Source: Citrobacter youngae (lineage in GTDB: Bacteria; Pseudomonadota; Gammaproteobacteria; Enterobacterales; Enterobacteriaceae). From it: 64,000 nt of DNA. The stretch spans positions 1 through 64,000 of the forward strand of contig NZ_RPOI01000003.1 in the NCBI RefSeq assembly GCF_003818115.1. Reading direction: 5' to 3'. Below, one piece after another: positions 19,352 through 28,340 of the stretch. Position 1 is the first letter of the stretch; every line of letters begins with the position of its first letter. The position numbers and the translations under genes were made by a program. The notes beneath the pieces were generated by a model. It was not told the DNA's origin. It saw only the letters and a list, made by a program, of their open reading frames with translations, and made no database searches.

Positions 19352-20038
19352 TTATTTTGTAATATTTTTTTCGATATCATGTAAAAAACGGTGCAACATT
19401 GCCGTGTCTCGCTGCTCTAACAGACCCATTCGCTGTTGCAGCCAGTCCGTCAGCTTAATGTCGTCAGAAACGTTCAGCGTGGCTAATAAACGCAAAACAC
19501 GTTCGCGCAATGCCTGTAGCTGATGCTCATCCGTCACCTCAATGTTTCTGGCCGGTTGTTGTATTAAACCTGCTAATTGATAGCAATACACCATCACCGC
19601 CTGCCCCAAATTGAGTGATGGATAGTCAGCCACCATAGGTACACCGGTGAGTACATCCGCCAGAGCCAATTCTTCGTTGGTCAACCCCGAATCTTCACGA
19701 CCAAAAACCAGCGCGGCGTGATCCATCCACGTTGATTTTTCCTGCAACAGGGGAACCAATTCGACCGGCGTGGCGTAATAATGAAACTTCGCCCGGCTGC
19801 GCGCCGTGGTGGCGACGGTAAAATCCACGTCGTGAAGCGCCTCCGCTAATGTTGGGAAAACGTTAATATTATCAATAATATCACCCGAGCCATGCGCAAC
19901 CCATCGCGTCGCAGGCGCCATATGAGCCTCGCTATCAACGATCCGCATTTGTGTGAATCCCATGGTTTTCATAGCACGAGCTGCCGCGCCAATATTTTCG
20001 GCTCTGGCGGGAGCAACCAGAATAATTGTTAAACGCAT
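19352..20038 (-). CDS. lasT: SpoU/TrmH-family RNA 2'-O-methyltransferase LasT
   Basis: Also named yjtD. The 228 residues show the SPOUT (TrmJ-like) motifs: NIGAAARAMKTMG near the start, LVFGREDSGLTNEEL around 110-125 and PSLNLGQAVMVYCYQL around 140-155, which form the knotted SAM site. TrmJ relatives methylate the 2'-O of tRNA position 32; the target of LasT is not established. It lies upstream of the thr operon on the same strand with its own AT-rich promoter region. Confidence 0.93.
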   Translation of the reverse strand: MRLTIILVAPARAENIGAAARAMKTMGFTQMRIVDSEAHMAPATRWVAHGSGDIIDNINVFPTLAEALHDVDFTVATTARSRAKFHYYATPVELVPLLQEKSTWMDHAALVFGREDSGLTNEELALADVLTGVPMVADYPSLNLGQAVMVYCYQLAGLIQQPARNIEVTDEHQLQALRERVLRLLATLNVSDDIKLTDWLQQRMGLLEQRDTAMLHRFLHDIEKNITK

Positions 20039-20437
20039 TTTGATACTCTTTTTGACCGGCCTGCAGATAATTATGTGATGTGCATCAACATATTACGCAG
20101 CGCGAATTTACATATTTTTAACAGAAATCACTGAAAAAGCATTTTACATTCAGTAAAAAATGCTAAACTATTTCCTGCATGTACTATTGCTTTTTATGTT
20201 AACAGAAGTTGCATATCCTTCTGTTTATCCATGATAATTTGATTTAGAATGGTTCTCATAGATTGGATTCATTACATTTATTAATTAGCGCGTGCAACTA
20301 GTTGTAATATTGCAATTTTGTGATGAAAGCTATCATTTAGATACGTTGATTTCATCAAACTGTTAACGTGCTACAATTGAACTTGATATATGTCAACGAA
20401 GCGTAGTTTTATTGGGTGTCCGGTACGTCTTAGCCTG
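20039..20437. promoter_or_regulatory. AT-rich region between lasT and yjjY
   Basis: About 400 bp of AT-rich DNA with no gene I can support. It should contain the lasT promoter and part of the long arcA promoter region; an FNR-type box lies at its right side. Confidence 0.5.
20383..20396 (+). promoter_or_regulatory. Predicted FNR box of arcA
   Basis: TTGAT-ATAT-GTCAA matches the FNR consensus TTGAT-N4-ATCAA at nine of ten positions, 278 bp before arcA. E. coli arcA is activated anaerobically by FNR from a distal promoter, so the position fits. Confidence 0.7.
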
Positions 20438-20578
20438 TTATGTTGCTGTTAAAATGGTTAGGATGACAGCCGTTTTTGACACTGTCGGGTCCAGAGGGAA
20501 AGTGCCCACGACCAAGCTAATGATGTTGTTGACGTTGATGGAAAGTGCATCAAGAACGCAATTACGTACTTTAGTCAT
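20438..20578 (-). CDS. yjjY: YjjY, small protein of unknown function
   Basis: A 46-residue frame, ATG at 20578 and TAA at 20438, beginning MTKVRNCVLDAL and ending KTAVILTILTAT, near-identical to E. coli YjjY. It lies head-to-head with arcA, inside the arcA upstream region. No ribosome site is obvious. Its conservation could come from the regulatory DNA it overlaps rather than from the peptide; whether it is translated is not known to me. Confidence 0.65.
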   Translation of the reverse strand: MTKVRNCVLDALSINVNNIISLVVGTFPLDPTVSKTAVILTILTAT

Positions 20579-20673
20579 GTTACGCCGATCATGTTAATTT
20601 ACGACATGCATCAGGCAGGTCAGGGACTTTTGTACTTCCTGTTTCGATTTAGTTGGCAATTTAGGTAGCAAAC

Positions 20674-21390
20674 ATGCAGACCCCGCACATTCTTATCGTT
20701 GAAGACGAGTTAGTAACACATAACACGTTGAAAAGCATTTTCGAAGCGGAAGGCTATGATGTATTCGAGGCGACAGATGGCGCGGAAATGCATCAGATCC
20801 TCTCTGAATATGACATCAACCTTGTGATTATGGATATCAATCTGCCAGGTAAAAATGGTCTTCTGTTAGCGCGTGAACTTCGCGAACAAGCTAACGTTGC
20901 ACTGATGTTCCTGACGGGCCGTGATAACGAAGTCGATAAAATTCTCGGCCTCGAAATCGGCGCTGACGATTACATCACCAAGCCGTTTAACCCACGCGAA
21001 CTGACTATCCGTGCTCGTAACCTGCTGTCCCGCACCATGAATCTGGGCACAGTGAGCGAAGAGCGTCGTAGCGTCGAAAGCTACAAGTTCAATGGTTGGG
21101 AGCTGGACATCAATAGCCGCTCTCTGATTGGCCCTGACGGCGAGCAGTATAAACTGCCACGTAGCGAATTCCGTGCCATGCTTCACTTCTGCGAGAATCC
21201 GGGCAAGATCCAGTCTCGCGCAGAACTGCTGAAAAAAATGACCGGCCGCGAACTGAAGCCGCATGACCGTACCGTTGACGTAACAATCCGCCGTATTCGT
21301 AAGCATTTCGAATCCACGCCGGATACACCAGAAATCATCGCTACCATTCACGGTGAAGGCTACCGTTTCTGCGGCGATCTGCAGGATTAA
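20674..21390 (+). CDS. arcA: Response regulator ArcA
   Basis: OmpR/PhoB-type regulator of the ArcAB redox system, repressing respiratory genes under low oxygen. The 238 residues have acidic DE at 11-12, phospho-acceptor Asp54 (VIMDINLPG), Lys in [10 protein letters not shown] near 103, and a winged-helix DNA-binding half from about 135. Length equals E. coli. Followed by a strong terminator. Confidence 0.99.
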   Translation: MQTPHILIVEDELVTHNTLKSIFEAEGYDVFEATDGAEMHQILSEYDINLVIMDINLPGKNGLLLARELREQANVALMFLTGRDNEVDKILGLEIGADDYITKPFNPRELTIRARNLLSRTMNLGTVSEERRSVESYKFNGWELDINSRSLIGPDGEQYKLPRSEFRAMLHFCENPGKIQSRAELLKKMTGRELKPHDRTVDVTIRRIRKHFESTPDTPEIIATIHGEGYRFCGDLQD

Positions 21391-21408
21391 TGTCATCCTG
21401 ACTGGTAT

Positions 21409-21436
21409 AAAAACGGCGCTTTATGCGCCGTTTTTC
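21409..21436 (+). terminator. arcA terminator
   Basis: Stem AAAACGGCGC / GCGCCGTTTT with a TTTAT loop and extra Ts, 18 bp after the arcA stop. It also faces the end of creD. Confidence 0.92.
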
Positions 21437-21450
21437 ATTCTACTACGCCC

Positions 21451-22797
21451 CTATTTCCACAACCGTAATTCATCGTCCTCAGTTGCGTTCTCCTTTTTGG
21501 GCTTTGGCTGTGCAAGCCGGTGCCAGTCAAGATGACGCGTCAGGAACATCACCCCACAAAGCGCCAGTAACAGCACGCCCGTTCCCAGCAGTAACGCGCT
21601 GTCCTGCGAACGCAACAGTACCCACATCACGCCATCCAGTCCCAGCAATGCTGCGGTAAAAAACAGACTGTTACGCCATCCCTGTAGTATCGCCTGTAAA
21701 TACACGCCGTTCATCAGCGCGCCTACCAGGCTTGCCGTAATCCACGCCGCAGTAAAACCCACATGCTCCGACAGCGCCAACAACAGCAAATAGAACATCA
21801 CCAGTGATAATCCCACCAACAGATATTGCATCGGGTGCAGACGCAGACTGGTCATACTCTCGAGCACAAAGAAAGACATGAAAGTCAGTGTAATCAATAA
21901 AATGGCATACTTTGTCGCCCGATCTGTCAGTTGATACTGATCCGCAGGCGTAGCCACAGCGACGCTAAACGCAGGCATGCCCTGCCAGCCAATCTTCTCA
22001 TCGCCGAAGCGTTCTCCCAGATTATTCGCGAACCAGCTACTTTGCCATTGCGCCTTAAACCCTGACTCACTGATTTCACGCTTAGCCGGAAGAAAATCGC
22101 CGAGAAAGTTAGGGTGTGGCCAGTTGCTGGTCACAGTCATTTCGCTATTACGACCAACCGGGACGACAGAAAAATCACCGGTTCCACTCAGATTAAGCGA
22201 CAACACGACACTGAGATTTTTTTCCGCCCAGCCGGCATCCGGTAGCGGAATGTGGATCCCCTGAGCACGGCCATCCAGCCCAGTACCGGGTTCGACCGCC
22301 AGCGATGTTCCATTAATCTGCGAAGCCTTCACGACGCCAATCCCGCGCGCGTCGCCCACGCCAACCACAATAAACGGTTTACCGACGCTGACATTGGGAT
22401 GGTTTAAATCGCTCAGCCGTTCGGCGTTAAACTCAGCCTTCACCGATAAATCGTTGTGCCAGACCTGTCCTTCATAAATACCTATCTTCCGCGCTTCAAC
22501 GTTCTGGTTACCCTCAACAACCAGCGATTCCGGCAACCAGAAGTGGATGTAGCTGCGCTTTCGCTGGATCTGTTTGTCACCTTCCAGCTCGGTATACAGT
22601 TCCGTCACCGGGACGGCAATCAGCGGGCCTACCACCTTTTGCGGCCCACTGGTGCTCTGTCGAATAGCATCTTCTACCTCACTACGGTAGTCCGACCGCT
22701 CAACAATAATCTGCCTGATCATCGTCAGTGGAATTAACAGCAGCAGCATAGCGCCACCTAAGGTGACTATTTTCCAAAACAGGGGGGATTTAAACAT
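21451..22797 (-). CDS. creD: Inner-membrane protein CreD
   Basis: Target gene of the CreBC system (448 residues, E. coli 450). One N-terminal membrane helix, a large periplasmic domain (about 40-310), then a block of five to six helices to about residue 430 and a charged tail. Its biochemical role is not settled; it affects envelope properties and colicin E2 tolerance in E. coli. A CreB box lies just upstream at the end of creC, allowing separate expression. Confidence 0.95.
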   Translation of the reverse strand: MFKSPLFWKIVTLGGAMLLLLIPLTMIRQIIVERSDYRSEVEDAIRQSTSGPQKVVGPLIAVPVTELYTELEGDKQIQRKRSYIHFWLPESLVVEGNQNVEARKIGIYEGQVWHNDLSVKAEFNAERLSDLNHPNVSVGKPFIVVGVGDARGIGVVKASQINGTSLAVEPGTGLDGRAQGIHIPLPDAGWAEKNLSVVLSLNLSGTGDFSVVPVGRNSEMTVTSNWPHPNFLGDFLPAKREISESGFKAQWQSSWFANNLGERFGDEKIGWQGMPAFSVAVATPADQYQLTDRATKYAILLITLTFMSFFVLESMTSLRLHPMQYLLVGLSLVMFYLLLLALSEHVGFTAAWITASLVGALMNGVYLQAILQGWRNSLFFTAALLGLDGVMWVLLRSQDSALLLGTGVLLLALCGVMFLTRHLDWHRLAQPKPKKENATEDDELRLWK

Positions 22798-22854
22798 AGC
22801 GTTCTCCTTTGCGATATCAGCAAGGTAGAACAGCTATGTGCGGGGAATTTGAAG

Positions 22855-24279
22855 TTATGTGAAGTGACGGTGAAGTGTAAACGAGGCCTGCGCCCCGCCT
22901 TCTGGTCGGTTGCATAACGTCACGTCACCTCGATGCAATCGCGCAACCTCACTGACAAACGCCAGCCCCAGCCCACTACTCTTGTGTCCATTCTCGCGGG
23001 GCAGCGAGTAGAAGCGTTCAAAAATACGCGGCAACGCAAAGTCAGGTATGCCACTACCGTTATCACTGACCTGTATTGTGACGCGGTCCTCCTGCGAATG
23101 CGCGCTCAATACAATTGTTCCGTTCTCCAGCGTAAAGTCGATGGCGTTATCCAGCAGATTACCCAACGCTTGCTCCAACAGTGCGGCATCGGCGGCAACC
23201 GTCAGCGATGAAGGTACAACGGTAAGCGTGATGTTTTTTGCCGCCAGCTGCACACTACGCACCTCTTTAAGCTGGGTAAAAAGCGCATCTACCGCCACGG
23301 GCGTCAACGTAATGTCCTGTCGATTCTCCAGTCGAGCCTGGCGTAGCAAAGTTTCGACCAGCGCCTGCATGCGCGCATTCTGCGTCAGAATATTATCGGT
23401 GAAACGCGCAACCACGTTCGGCGGCGGCCCTTCGCGCAAAATCTCAGCCGCGCCGCGGATCGCCGCCAACGGGCTTTTTAACTCATGCGTCAACGCATAG
23501 ACGTACTGCTCAATATAATTCTTGCCCTCCAGCTTCAGACGCATACTTTCCAGCGCCTGCGCCAACTTGCGTAGCTCACTGCTACCAAGATCAGGAAGCG
23601 CAACGGGGCGATCCTCAGTGACAGAATCAGCATAGCGTGCCAGCCGCGCGATAGACCGGTTTATCCACCATACCATCCCAAAGCCAATCACTAAGGCGAT
23701 CCCCAGTAACACGGCGCTGGCCCACAGCATCCGCCGTTCACTGCGTTTAATCACTGGCGTCATTGCCGCATTCGGTTTACCAACGCTCAGCACCCCGATA
23801 ATACGTCCGCCGTCAACAATCGGTGCGGCAACATACATCACCGAACTTTCCGGATCGGCCGTGTTCTGTGGCGTACTTCGTGCGCCATACTGCCCACGCA
23901 GCGTTAACCATACGTCGTTCCAGCGAGAATAATCTTCGCCGACGGCCTGGTTGGCGGAATCAAATACCACCTTGCCCTGCGCGTCCGTCATGTAGACGTG
24001 ATACTCATTGCGCACTTTGTTAATGCCACTGATATTGGCGCGAAAAGGACGATCGTGCAGTTGCGAAAAGGCCTGTGCCAGCCTGCCATGGGAAGGAGAG
24101 CCAGACAGCAAATCATCACGCGCCAGCGCGGCCAGCAGCGTAGCGGTGTCAATCAGCGTCCCTTCCGTCGCACGACGAACGCCGGGCTTAATCTCCTGTA
24201 CAAAGATCGACAGAACGAACCAGGCGGCGACGGCAACAATCAGAAAATAGCCGAGCAGCAAACGCATGCCAATGCGCAT
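22855..24279 (-). CDS. creC: Sensor histidine kinase CreC
   Basis: Membrane sensor kinase that phosphorylates CreB, responding to growth on fermentation products or minimal medium. The 474 residues show an N-terminal helix (8-30), periplasmic sensor (31-183), second helix (184-206), HAMP, H-box ALTHELKSPLAAIRG with His265, N-box LLDNAIDF and G-boxes DNGSGIPD and GLGLAFV. Its ATG shares one base with the creB stop (TGATG). Its last codons double as the CreB box for creD. Confidence 0.98.
   Translation of the reverse strand: MRIGMRLLLGYFLIVAVAAWFVLSIFVQEIKPGVRRATEGTLIDTATLLAALARDDLLSGSPSHGRLAQAFSQLHDRPFRANISGINKVRNEYHVYMTDAQGKVVFDSANQAVGEDYSRWNDVWLTLRGQYGARSTPQNTADPESSVMYVAAPIVDGGRIIGVLSVGKPNAAMTPVIKRSERRMLWASAVLLGIALVIGFGMVWWINRSIARLARYADSVTEDRPVALPDLGSSELRKLAQALESMRLKLEGKNYIEQYVYALTHELKSPLAAIRGAAEILREGPPPNVVARFTDNILTQNARMQALVETLLRQARLENRQDITLTPVAVDALFTQLKEVRSVQLAAKNITLTVVPSSLTVAADAALLEQALGNLLDNAIDFTLENGTIVLSAHSQEDRVTIQVSDNGSGIPDFALPRIFERFYSLPRENGHKSSGLGLAFVSEVARLHRGDVTLCNRPEGGAQASFTLHRHFT
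22859..22874 (-). promoter_or_regulatory. CreB box (cre tag) upstream of creD
   Basis: On the minus strand TTCAC-CGTCAC-TTCAC is a perfect match to the published cre tag TTCAC-N6-TTCAC. It lies about 60 bp before the creD start and is encoded by the final codons of creC (the HRHFT end). Confidence 0.88.
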
Positions 24280-24968
24280 CAGACGCTCCTCAAGCTATAT
24301 CCCATACCGCGATGCGTATTGATGGGGGAAAGCTCGGGGTTGATGGCCCGCAGCTTGGCGCGCAACGTTTTGATGTGGGTATCAACCGTTCGGTCAAAGG
24401 TATCCTGGGCATCGGCCCAGACTAAATCCATTAACTGTTGGCGTGAGTAGACGCGTCCCGGCGACAACAGTAATGTCTTCAGCAACAAGAATTCATAGCG
24501 CGTCAGATTTAACGGCATGCCGAACCAGGTAATCTGCGCGGCCAGCTCATTAAGTTCAAAATCCCCACAGCGCGTCGCCGGTGAAGGCGTGGAGAATTTT
24601 CTCACCCGCCGCAGCAATGTACGCACGCGGGCGCACACTTCACGCGGAGAGAAGGGTTTCGCCACATAATCATCCGCACCAATTTCCAGCCCCAGCAGGC
24701 GATCGACTTCATCGCTACGCGCAGTCAGAAAGAGGATCGGTAATGCCGGATGGCGTTCCAGCAAGCGTCGGCACAGTTCAAAACCACTGATATCCGGGAG
24801 TCCGACATCCAGAATGATCGCATCCGGACATCTCTGGCGTGATTTTTCCAGCACGGGCAATCCACGCTCAAAAGCTTCAACGCTAAAACCTTCCTGCTGC
24901 AGCATGTAGATAAGCGTATCCGCAATCCCCTGCTCGTCCTCAACCAACCAGATCAGCGCCTGTTGCAT
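24279..24968 (-). CDS. creB: Response regulator CreB
   Basis: OmpR/PhoB-type regulator, 229 residues as in E. coli. Acidic pocket VEDE at 9-12, phospho-acceptor Asp54 in IILDVGLPD, Lys in YVAKPFSPRE near 103 and a C-terminal winged helix. Translation is likely coupled to creC by a one-base stop/start overlap. It lies 12 bp after creA. Confidence 0.98.
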   Translation of the reverse strand: MQQALIWLVEDEQGIADTLIYMLQQEGFSVEAFERGLPVLEKSRQRCPDAIILDVGLPDISGFELCRRLLERHPALPILFLTARSDEVDRLLGLEIGADDYVAKPFSPREVCARVRTLLRRVRKFSTPSPATRCGDFELNELAAQITWFGMPLNLTRYEFLLLKTLLLSPGRVYSRQQLMDLVWADAQDTFDRTVDTHIKTLRAKLRAINPELSPINTHRGMGYSLRSV

Positions 24969-24980
24969 TTTGCCTGCCTG

Positions 24981-25454
24981 TTATCGCTGCCACGGCATGA
25001 TAGGTACCGCGCTGATAGCATTTTTGGGCGATCCATCAACCACCTTATCTGAATAGGCCAGATAGGCCAGCGCATTACGTTTTGCATCATAAAAACGTAC
25101 GACCTGTAAGGATTTAAACACCAGCGATGTACGTTTCTTAAAGACCACCTCGCCCTGGGCTTTGCCGTTTTTAATTCTGTCGCTCAGCTCCACCGGCCCC
25201 ACCTGCTGACAGGAGATAGCCGCGTCGGAAGTATCTTCAGCCAAACCCAGTCCACCTTTAATTCCACCTGTTTTGGCGCGGCTAACGTAGCAGGTCACAT
25301 TGGTGACATCAGGATCATCAAATGCCTCGACCACAATTTTATGATCCGGTCCAAACATTTTGAACACGGTATCGACAGATCCAATCTGCTCCGCATGGGC
25401 AACCTGCGCCATCATCAGCAGAATTGAGGAAATGACTAAGCTCTTATATTTCAT
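24981..25454 (-). CDS. creA: CreA, periplasmic protein
   Basis: First gene of creABCD, function unknown, 157 residues matching E. coli CreA. Signal peptide [21 protein letters not shown], then a conserved body with two Cys (TCYVSRAK and SCQQVG) that could pair in the periplasm. I took the ATG at 25454; an in-frame start at 25487 would add 11 residues before the signal peptide. Confidence 0.94.
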   Translation of the reverse strand: MKYKSLVISSILLMMAQVAHAEQIGSVDTVFKMFGPDHKIVVEAFDDPDVTNVTCYVSRAKTGGIKGGLGLAEDTSDAAISCQQVGPVELSDRIKNGKAQGEVVFKKRTSLVFKSLQVVRFYDAKRNALAYLAYSDKVVDGSPKNAISAVPIMPWQR

Positions 25455-25610
25455 ATTGTTACCATTTTTAAAAGTTACGCTGTGCAATTATTCGACATTC
25501 TAAGATAAAACGTATATAGATCACAGGATTACAATAATCACGCTTTCGTATGTCCGAAAAAAGCATTTATGAGCAAAAAAAACACTGAATGCTAAAACAG
25601 CAAAAAATGC

Positions 25611-25637
25611 TATTATCCTCATACCTGACGTCAGGTA
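25611..25637 (+). promoter_or_regulatory. rob promoter with adjacent palindrome
   Basis: A -10-like TATTAT (25611-25616) is followed after 5 bp by the perfect 16-bp palindrome TACCTGACGTCAGGTA (25622-25637), roughly at the expected transcription start. The -35 is weak. The binding protein is unknown; Rob itself binds asymmetric mar boxes, which this is not. Confidence 0.5.
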
Positions 25638-25665
25638 CTCGTTGTTGAAAGGATGAGGATATTTT

Positions 25666-26535
25666 ATGGATCAGGCTGGCATTATTCGCGACCTCTTAAT
25701 CTGGCTGGAAGGCCATCTGGATCAGCCTTTGTCGCTTGACAATGTGGCGGCAAAAGCAGGCTATTCCAAGTGGCATCTGCAGAGAATGTTCAAGGACGTG
25801 ACGGGCCATGCTATTGGCGCCTATATCCGCGCCCGCCGTTTATCGAAGTCCGCAGTGGCACTACGCCTGACTGCGCGTCCGATTCTGGACATCGCCCTGC
25901 AGTATCGCTTTGACTCTCAACAAACCTTTACCCGCGCGTTCAAGAAACAGTTTTCTCAGACGCCTGCGCTGTATCGTCGTTCGCCGGAATGGAGCGCTTT
26001 CGGTATTCGCCCGCCGATGCGACTGGGTGAATTTGCTATGCCTGCGCATGAGTTTGTCACGCTTGAAGATACGCAACTGCTTGGCACTACGCAAAGCTAT
26101 TCCTGCTCGCTGGAACAGATTTCAGATTTCCGTCATGAAATGCGGATCCAGTTCTGGCGCGACTTCCTCAGTCAGGCTCCTGCGATCCCGCAGGTTCTGT
26201 ACGGACTCAATGAAACGCGCCCCAGCATTGAGAAAGATGACGAACAGGAAGTGTTTTATACCACCGCGCTCACACCAGAGCAGGCCAACGGATACGTGCA
26301 GTCGGCGCAACCCATCCTGTTACAGGGCGGCGAATATGTGATGTTTACCTATGAGGGTCTGGGGACGGGCGTGCAGGAGTTTATCCTGACGGTTTACGGC
26401 ACCTGCATGCCGATGCTGAACCTGACGCGCCGTAAAGGGCAGGATATCGAGCGATACTACCCGGCAGAAGATGCCAAAGCGGGAGATCGCCCTATTAACC
26501 TGCGCTGCGAATTCCTGATTCCGATTCGCCGCTAG
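25666..26535 (+). CDS. rob: Transcriptional activator Rob
   Basis: AraC/XylS-family regulator of stress, multidrug and solvent resistance genes (mar/sox/rob regulon). The 289 residues carry the two-helix-turn-helix domain at the N-terminus (about 8-108, with AGYSKWHLQRMFKDVTGH) and a GyrI-like effector domain after it, the layout of E. coli Rob. GAGGAT precedes the ATG. Its last four bases overlap the 3' end of gpmB on the opposite strand. Confidence 0.98.
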   Translation: MDQAGIIRDLLIWLEGHLDQPLSLDNVAAKAGYSKWHLQRMFKDVTGHAIGAYIRARRLSKSAVALRLTARPILDIALQYRFDSQQTFTRAFKKQFSQTPALYRRSPEWSAFGIRPPMRLGEFAMPAHEFVTLEDTQLLGTTQSYSCSLEQISDFRHEMRIQFWRDFLSQAPAIPQVLYGLNETRPSIEKDDEQEVFYTTALTPEQANGYVQSAQPILLQGGEYVMFTYEGLGTGVQEFILTVYGTCMPMLNLTRRKGQDIERYYPAEDAKAGDRPINLRCEFLIPIRR

Positions 26536-27179
26536 CGCTGCAGTTCATCCAACGCAGGGGCGTCCAGATGAGAGATGTCCCCTGCCGTTTCAACTACCCA
26601 TCCCGGTGCCAGCCATAAACTTTCCTGGTAATCGACACGAGAAATAGAGCAGTTGCGCAGACGCAGGCGACGTTCAGCCCATGCCGGTAATCCCAGAATC
26701 GTACTCACCAGGCAACCCAGCGCGATACCATGACTGACCAGCAGCGGTCGACTCCCCGGCGGCAGTTCCAGACAGGATGCCAGCGCCGCGTTAACGCGAT
26801 CGCTCAGTTCCTGCATCGATTCCCCTTCAGGAATACGGCCATCCACCGTACCGTTCACCAACTGACGACGCCAGCCCTCTTCCTCCGGCGTCAACGTATC
26901 GATATGACGTTGCTCCAGCACGCCCATATTCAGTTCACGCAGACGTGAGTCATAGGTGATATCACAGCCGCAGGCCTGGGCGATGATTTCTGCGGTGCGT
27001 CGTGTACGACCTAAATCGCTACTGATGACATGCGTAATACCAAACGAGCGGGCGCGTTCACCCACCTGCATGGCTTGCTGCTCACCTTTAGCGGTCAGTG
27101 GGCTGTCTGACTGGCCTTGAATACGTCGCTCGGCGTTCCACTGCGTTTCGCCATGGCGAACAAGGTATACCTGTAACAT
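26532..27179 (-). CDS. gpmB: Phosphoglycerate-mutase-like phosphatase GpmB
   Basis: Histidine phosphatase superfamily (also ytjC), 215 residues. The catalytic motif LVRHGETQWN (His9) and a second His in LLVSHGIALG near 150 are present. It was named for cofactor-dependent phosphoglycerate mutase, but broader phosphatase activity is thought likely. Convergent and overlapping with rob by 4 bp. Confidence 0.94.
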   Translation of the reverse strand: MLQVYLVRHGETQWNAERRIQGQSDSPLTAKGEQQAMQVGERARSFGITHVISSDLGRTRRTAEIIAQACGCDITYDSRLRELNMGVLEQRHIDTLTPEEEGWRRQLVNGTVDGRIPEGESMQELSDRVNAALASCLELPPGSRPLLVSHGIALGCLVSTILGLPAWAERRLRLRNCSISRVDYQESLWLAPGWVVETAGDISHLDAPALDELQR

Positions 27180-27196
27180 GCTTTTTTTCCGTTATA

Positions 27197-27319
27197 TACT
27201 CGTCATACTTTGAGTAACAGATGCGTTGGTTTCGCTCGCTCACCCCAGTCACATAGTTATCTATGTTCCTGAGGATTCCCTTGCTTACCGCCTTTCTGTT
27301 ACTCAAATTATTTAGAGTA
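27197..27319. repeat. ERIC element A (gpmB/yjjX)
   Basis: 123-bp imperfect palindrome with ends TACTC/GAGTA and inner arms TTTGAGTAACAG / CTGTTACTCAAA, carrying the ERIC core CGCTCACCCCAGTCAC. It fills most of the gap between the divergent gpmB and yjjX starts, so it may carry or alter their promoters. Confidence 0.88.
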
Positions 27320-27353
27320 GACTCTGCGATGAATTTTCAAACTGAGCTTAATT

Positions 27354-27869
27354 ATGCACAAGGTTATCTCTGCGACCACCAATCCTGCCAAAATTCAGGC
27401 AATTCTGCGGGCATTTGAAGAGATTTTCGGGGAAGGATCCTGCCATATTGAACCCGTCGCCGTCGAGAGTGGCGTGCCGGAACAACCTTTCGGAAACCAG
27501 GAAACGCGCACTGGCGCACGAAATCGCGTTGATAACGCTCGCCGCCAGCACCCGCAGGCTGATTTCTGGGTCGCCATTGAAGCAGGAATTGACGACGATG
27601 CCACCTTCAGTTGGGTGGTGATTGATAACGGCAACCAGCGCGGTGAAGCCCGTTCAGCCACGCTGCCATTGCCTGCTGTCATTCTCGACAGAGTCCGCAA
27701 AGGTGAAGCACTCGGCCCGGTGATGTCGGACTATACAGGTATTGATGAGATTGGCCGTAAAGAGGGCGCAATCGGCGTCTTTACCGCGGGTAAGCTGACG
27801 CGCTCGAGCGTCTACCACCAGGCGGTGATTCTGGCACTCAGCCCGTTTCATAACGCGGTGTATTTATAG
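27354..27869 (+). CDS. yjjX: Inosine/xanthosine triphosphatase YjjX
   Basis: House-cleaning NTPase that hydrolyses ITP and XTP to keep deaminated purines out of nucleic acids. The 171 residues show the ITPase-fold N-terminal [22 protein letters not shown] and [13 protein letters not shown]. No good ribosome site lies before the ATG. The end (HNAVYL) is a few residues shorter than I recall for E. coli. Confidence 0.93.
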   Translation: MHKVISATTNPAKIQAILRAFEEIFGEGSCHIEPVAVESGVPEQPFGNQETRTGARNRVDNARRQHPQADFWVAIEAGIDDDATFSWVVIDNGNQRGEARSATLPLPAVILDRVRKGEALGPVMSDYTGIDEIGRKEGAIGVFTAGKLTRSSVYHQAVILALSPFHNAVYL

Positions 27870-27873
27870 CATT

Positions 27874-27921
27874 GTGCCGGATGTTCAATCGTAGGCCGGA
27901 TAAGGCAAAGCCACATCCGGC
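27874..27921. repeat. REP pair between yjjX and trpR
   Basis: GTGCCGGATG and GTAGGCCGGATAAGGC followed by CATCCGGCGGAT, between convergent 3' ends. It probably serves as the shared transcript end. Confidence 0.8.
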
Positions 27922-27924
27922 GGA

Positions 27925-28254
<330 letters not shown>

Positions 28255-28270
28255 TTATCGCCATCGTTGC

Positions 28271-28296
28271 GGGGGGAAGCGTGCTTGCTTCCCCCT
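28271..28296 (-). repeat. Hairpin in the trpR leader
   Basis: GGGGGAAGC / GCTTCCCCC inverted repeat lies between the trpR operator and start codon, so it would fold in the 5' leader. There is no T-run. It may end slt transcripts partly or modulate trpR translation. Confidence 0.6.
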
Positions 28297-28298
28297 TT

Positions 28299-28316
28299 GT
28301 ACTCTTTAACGAGTAC
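28299..28316 (-). promoter_or_regulatory. trpR operator (TrpR box)
   Basis: Symmetric GTACTC-N6-GAGTAC matches the TrpR operator of E. coli trpR (ATCGTACTCTTTAGCGAGTA core). It lies 48-65 bp before the trpR start, pointing to autorepression. Confidence 0.9.
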
Positions 28317-28340
28317 GATAGCATAACACAACCGACACGA

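Noticed and set aside
20345-20358. A second FNR-like box TTGATTTCATCAA near arcA
   Set aside because: Spacing between half-sites is 3 instead of 4, so FNR would not be expected to bind well.
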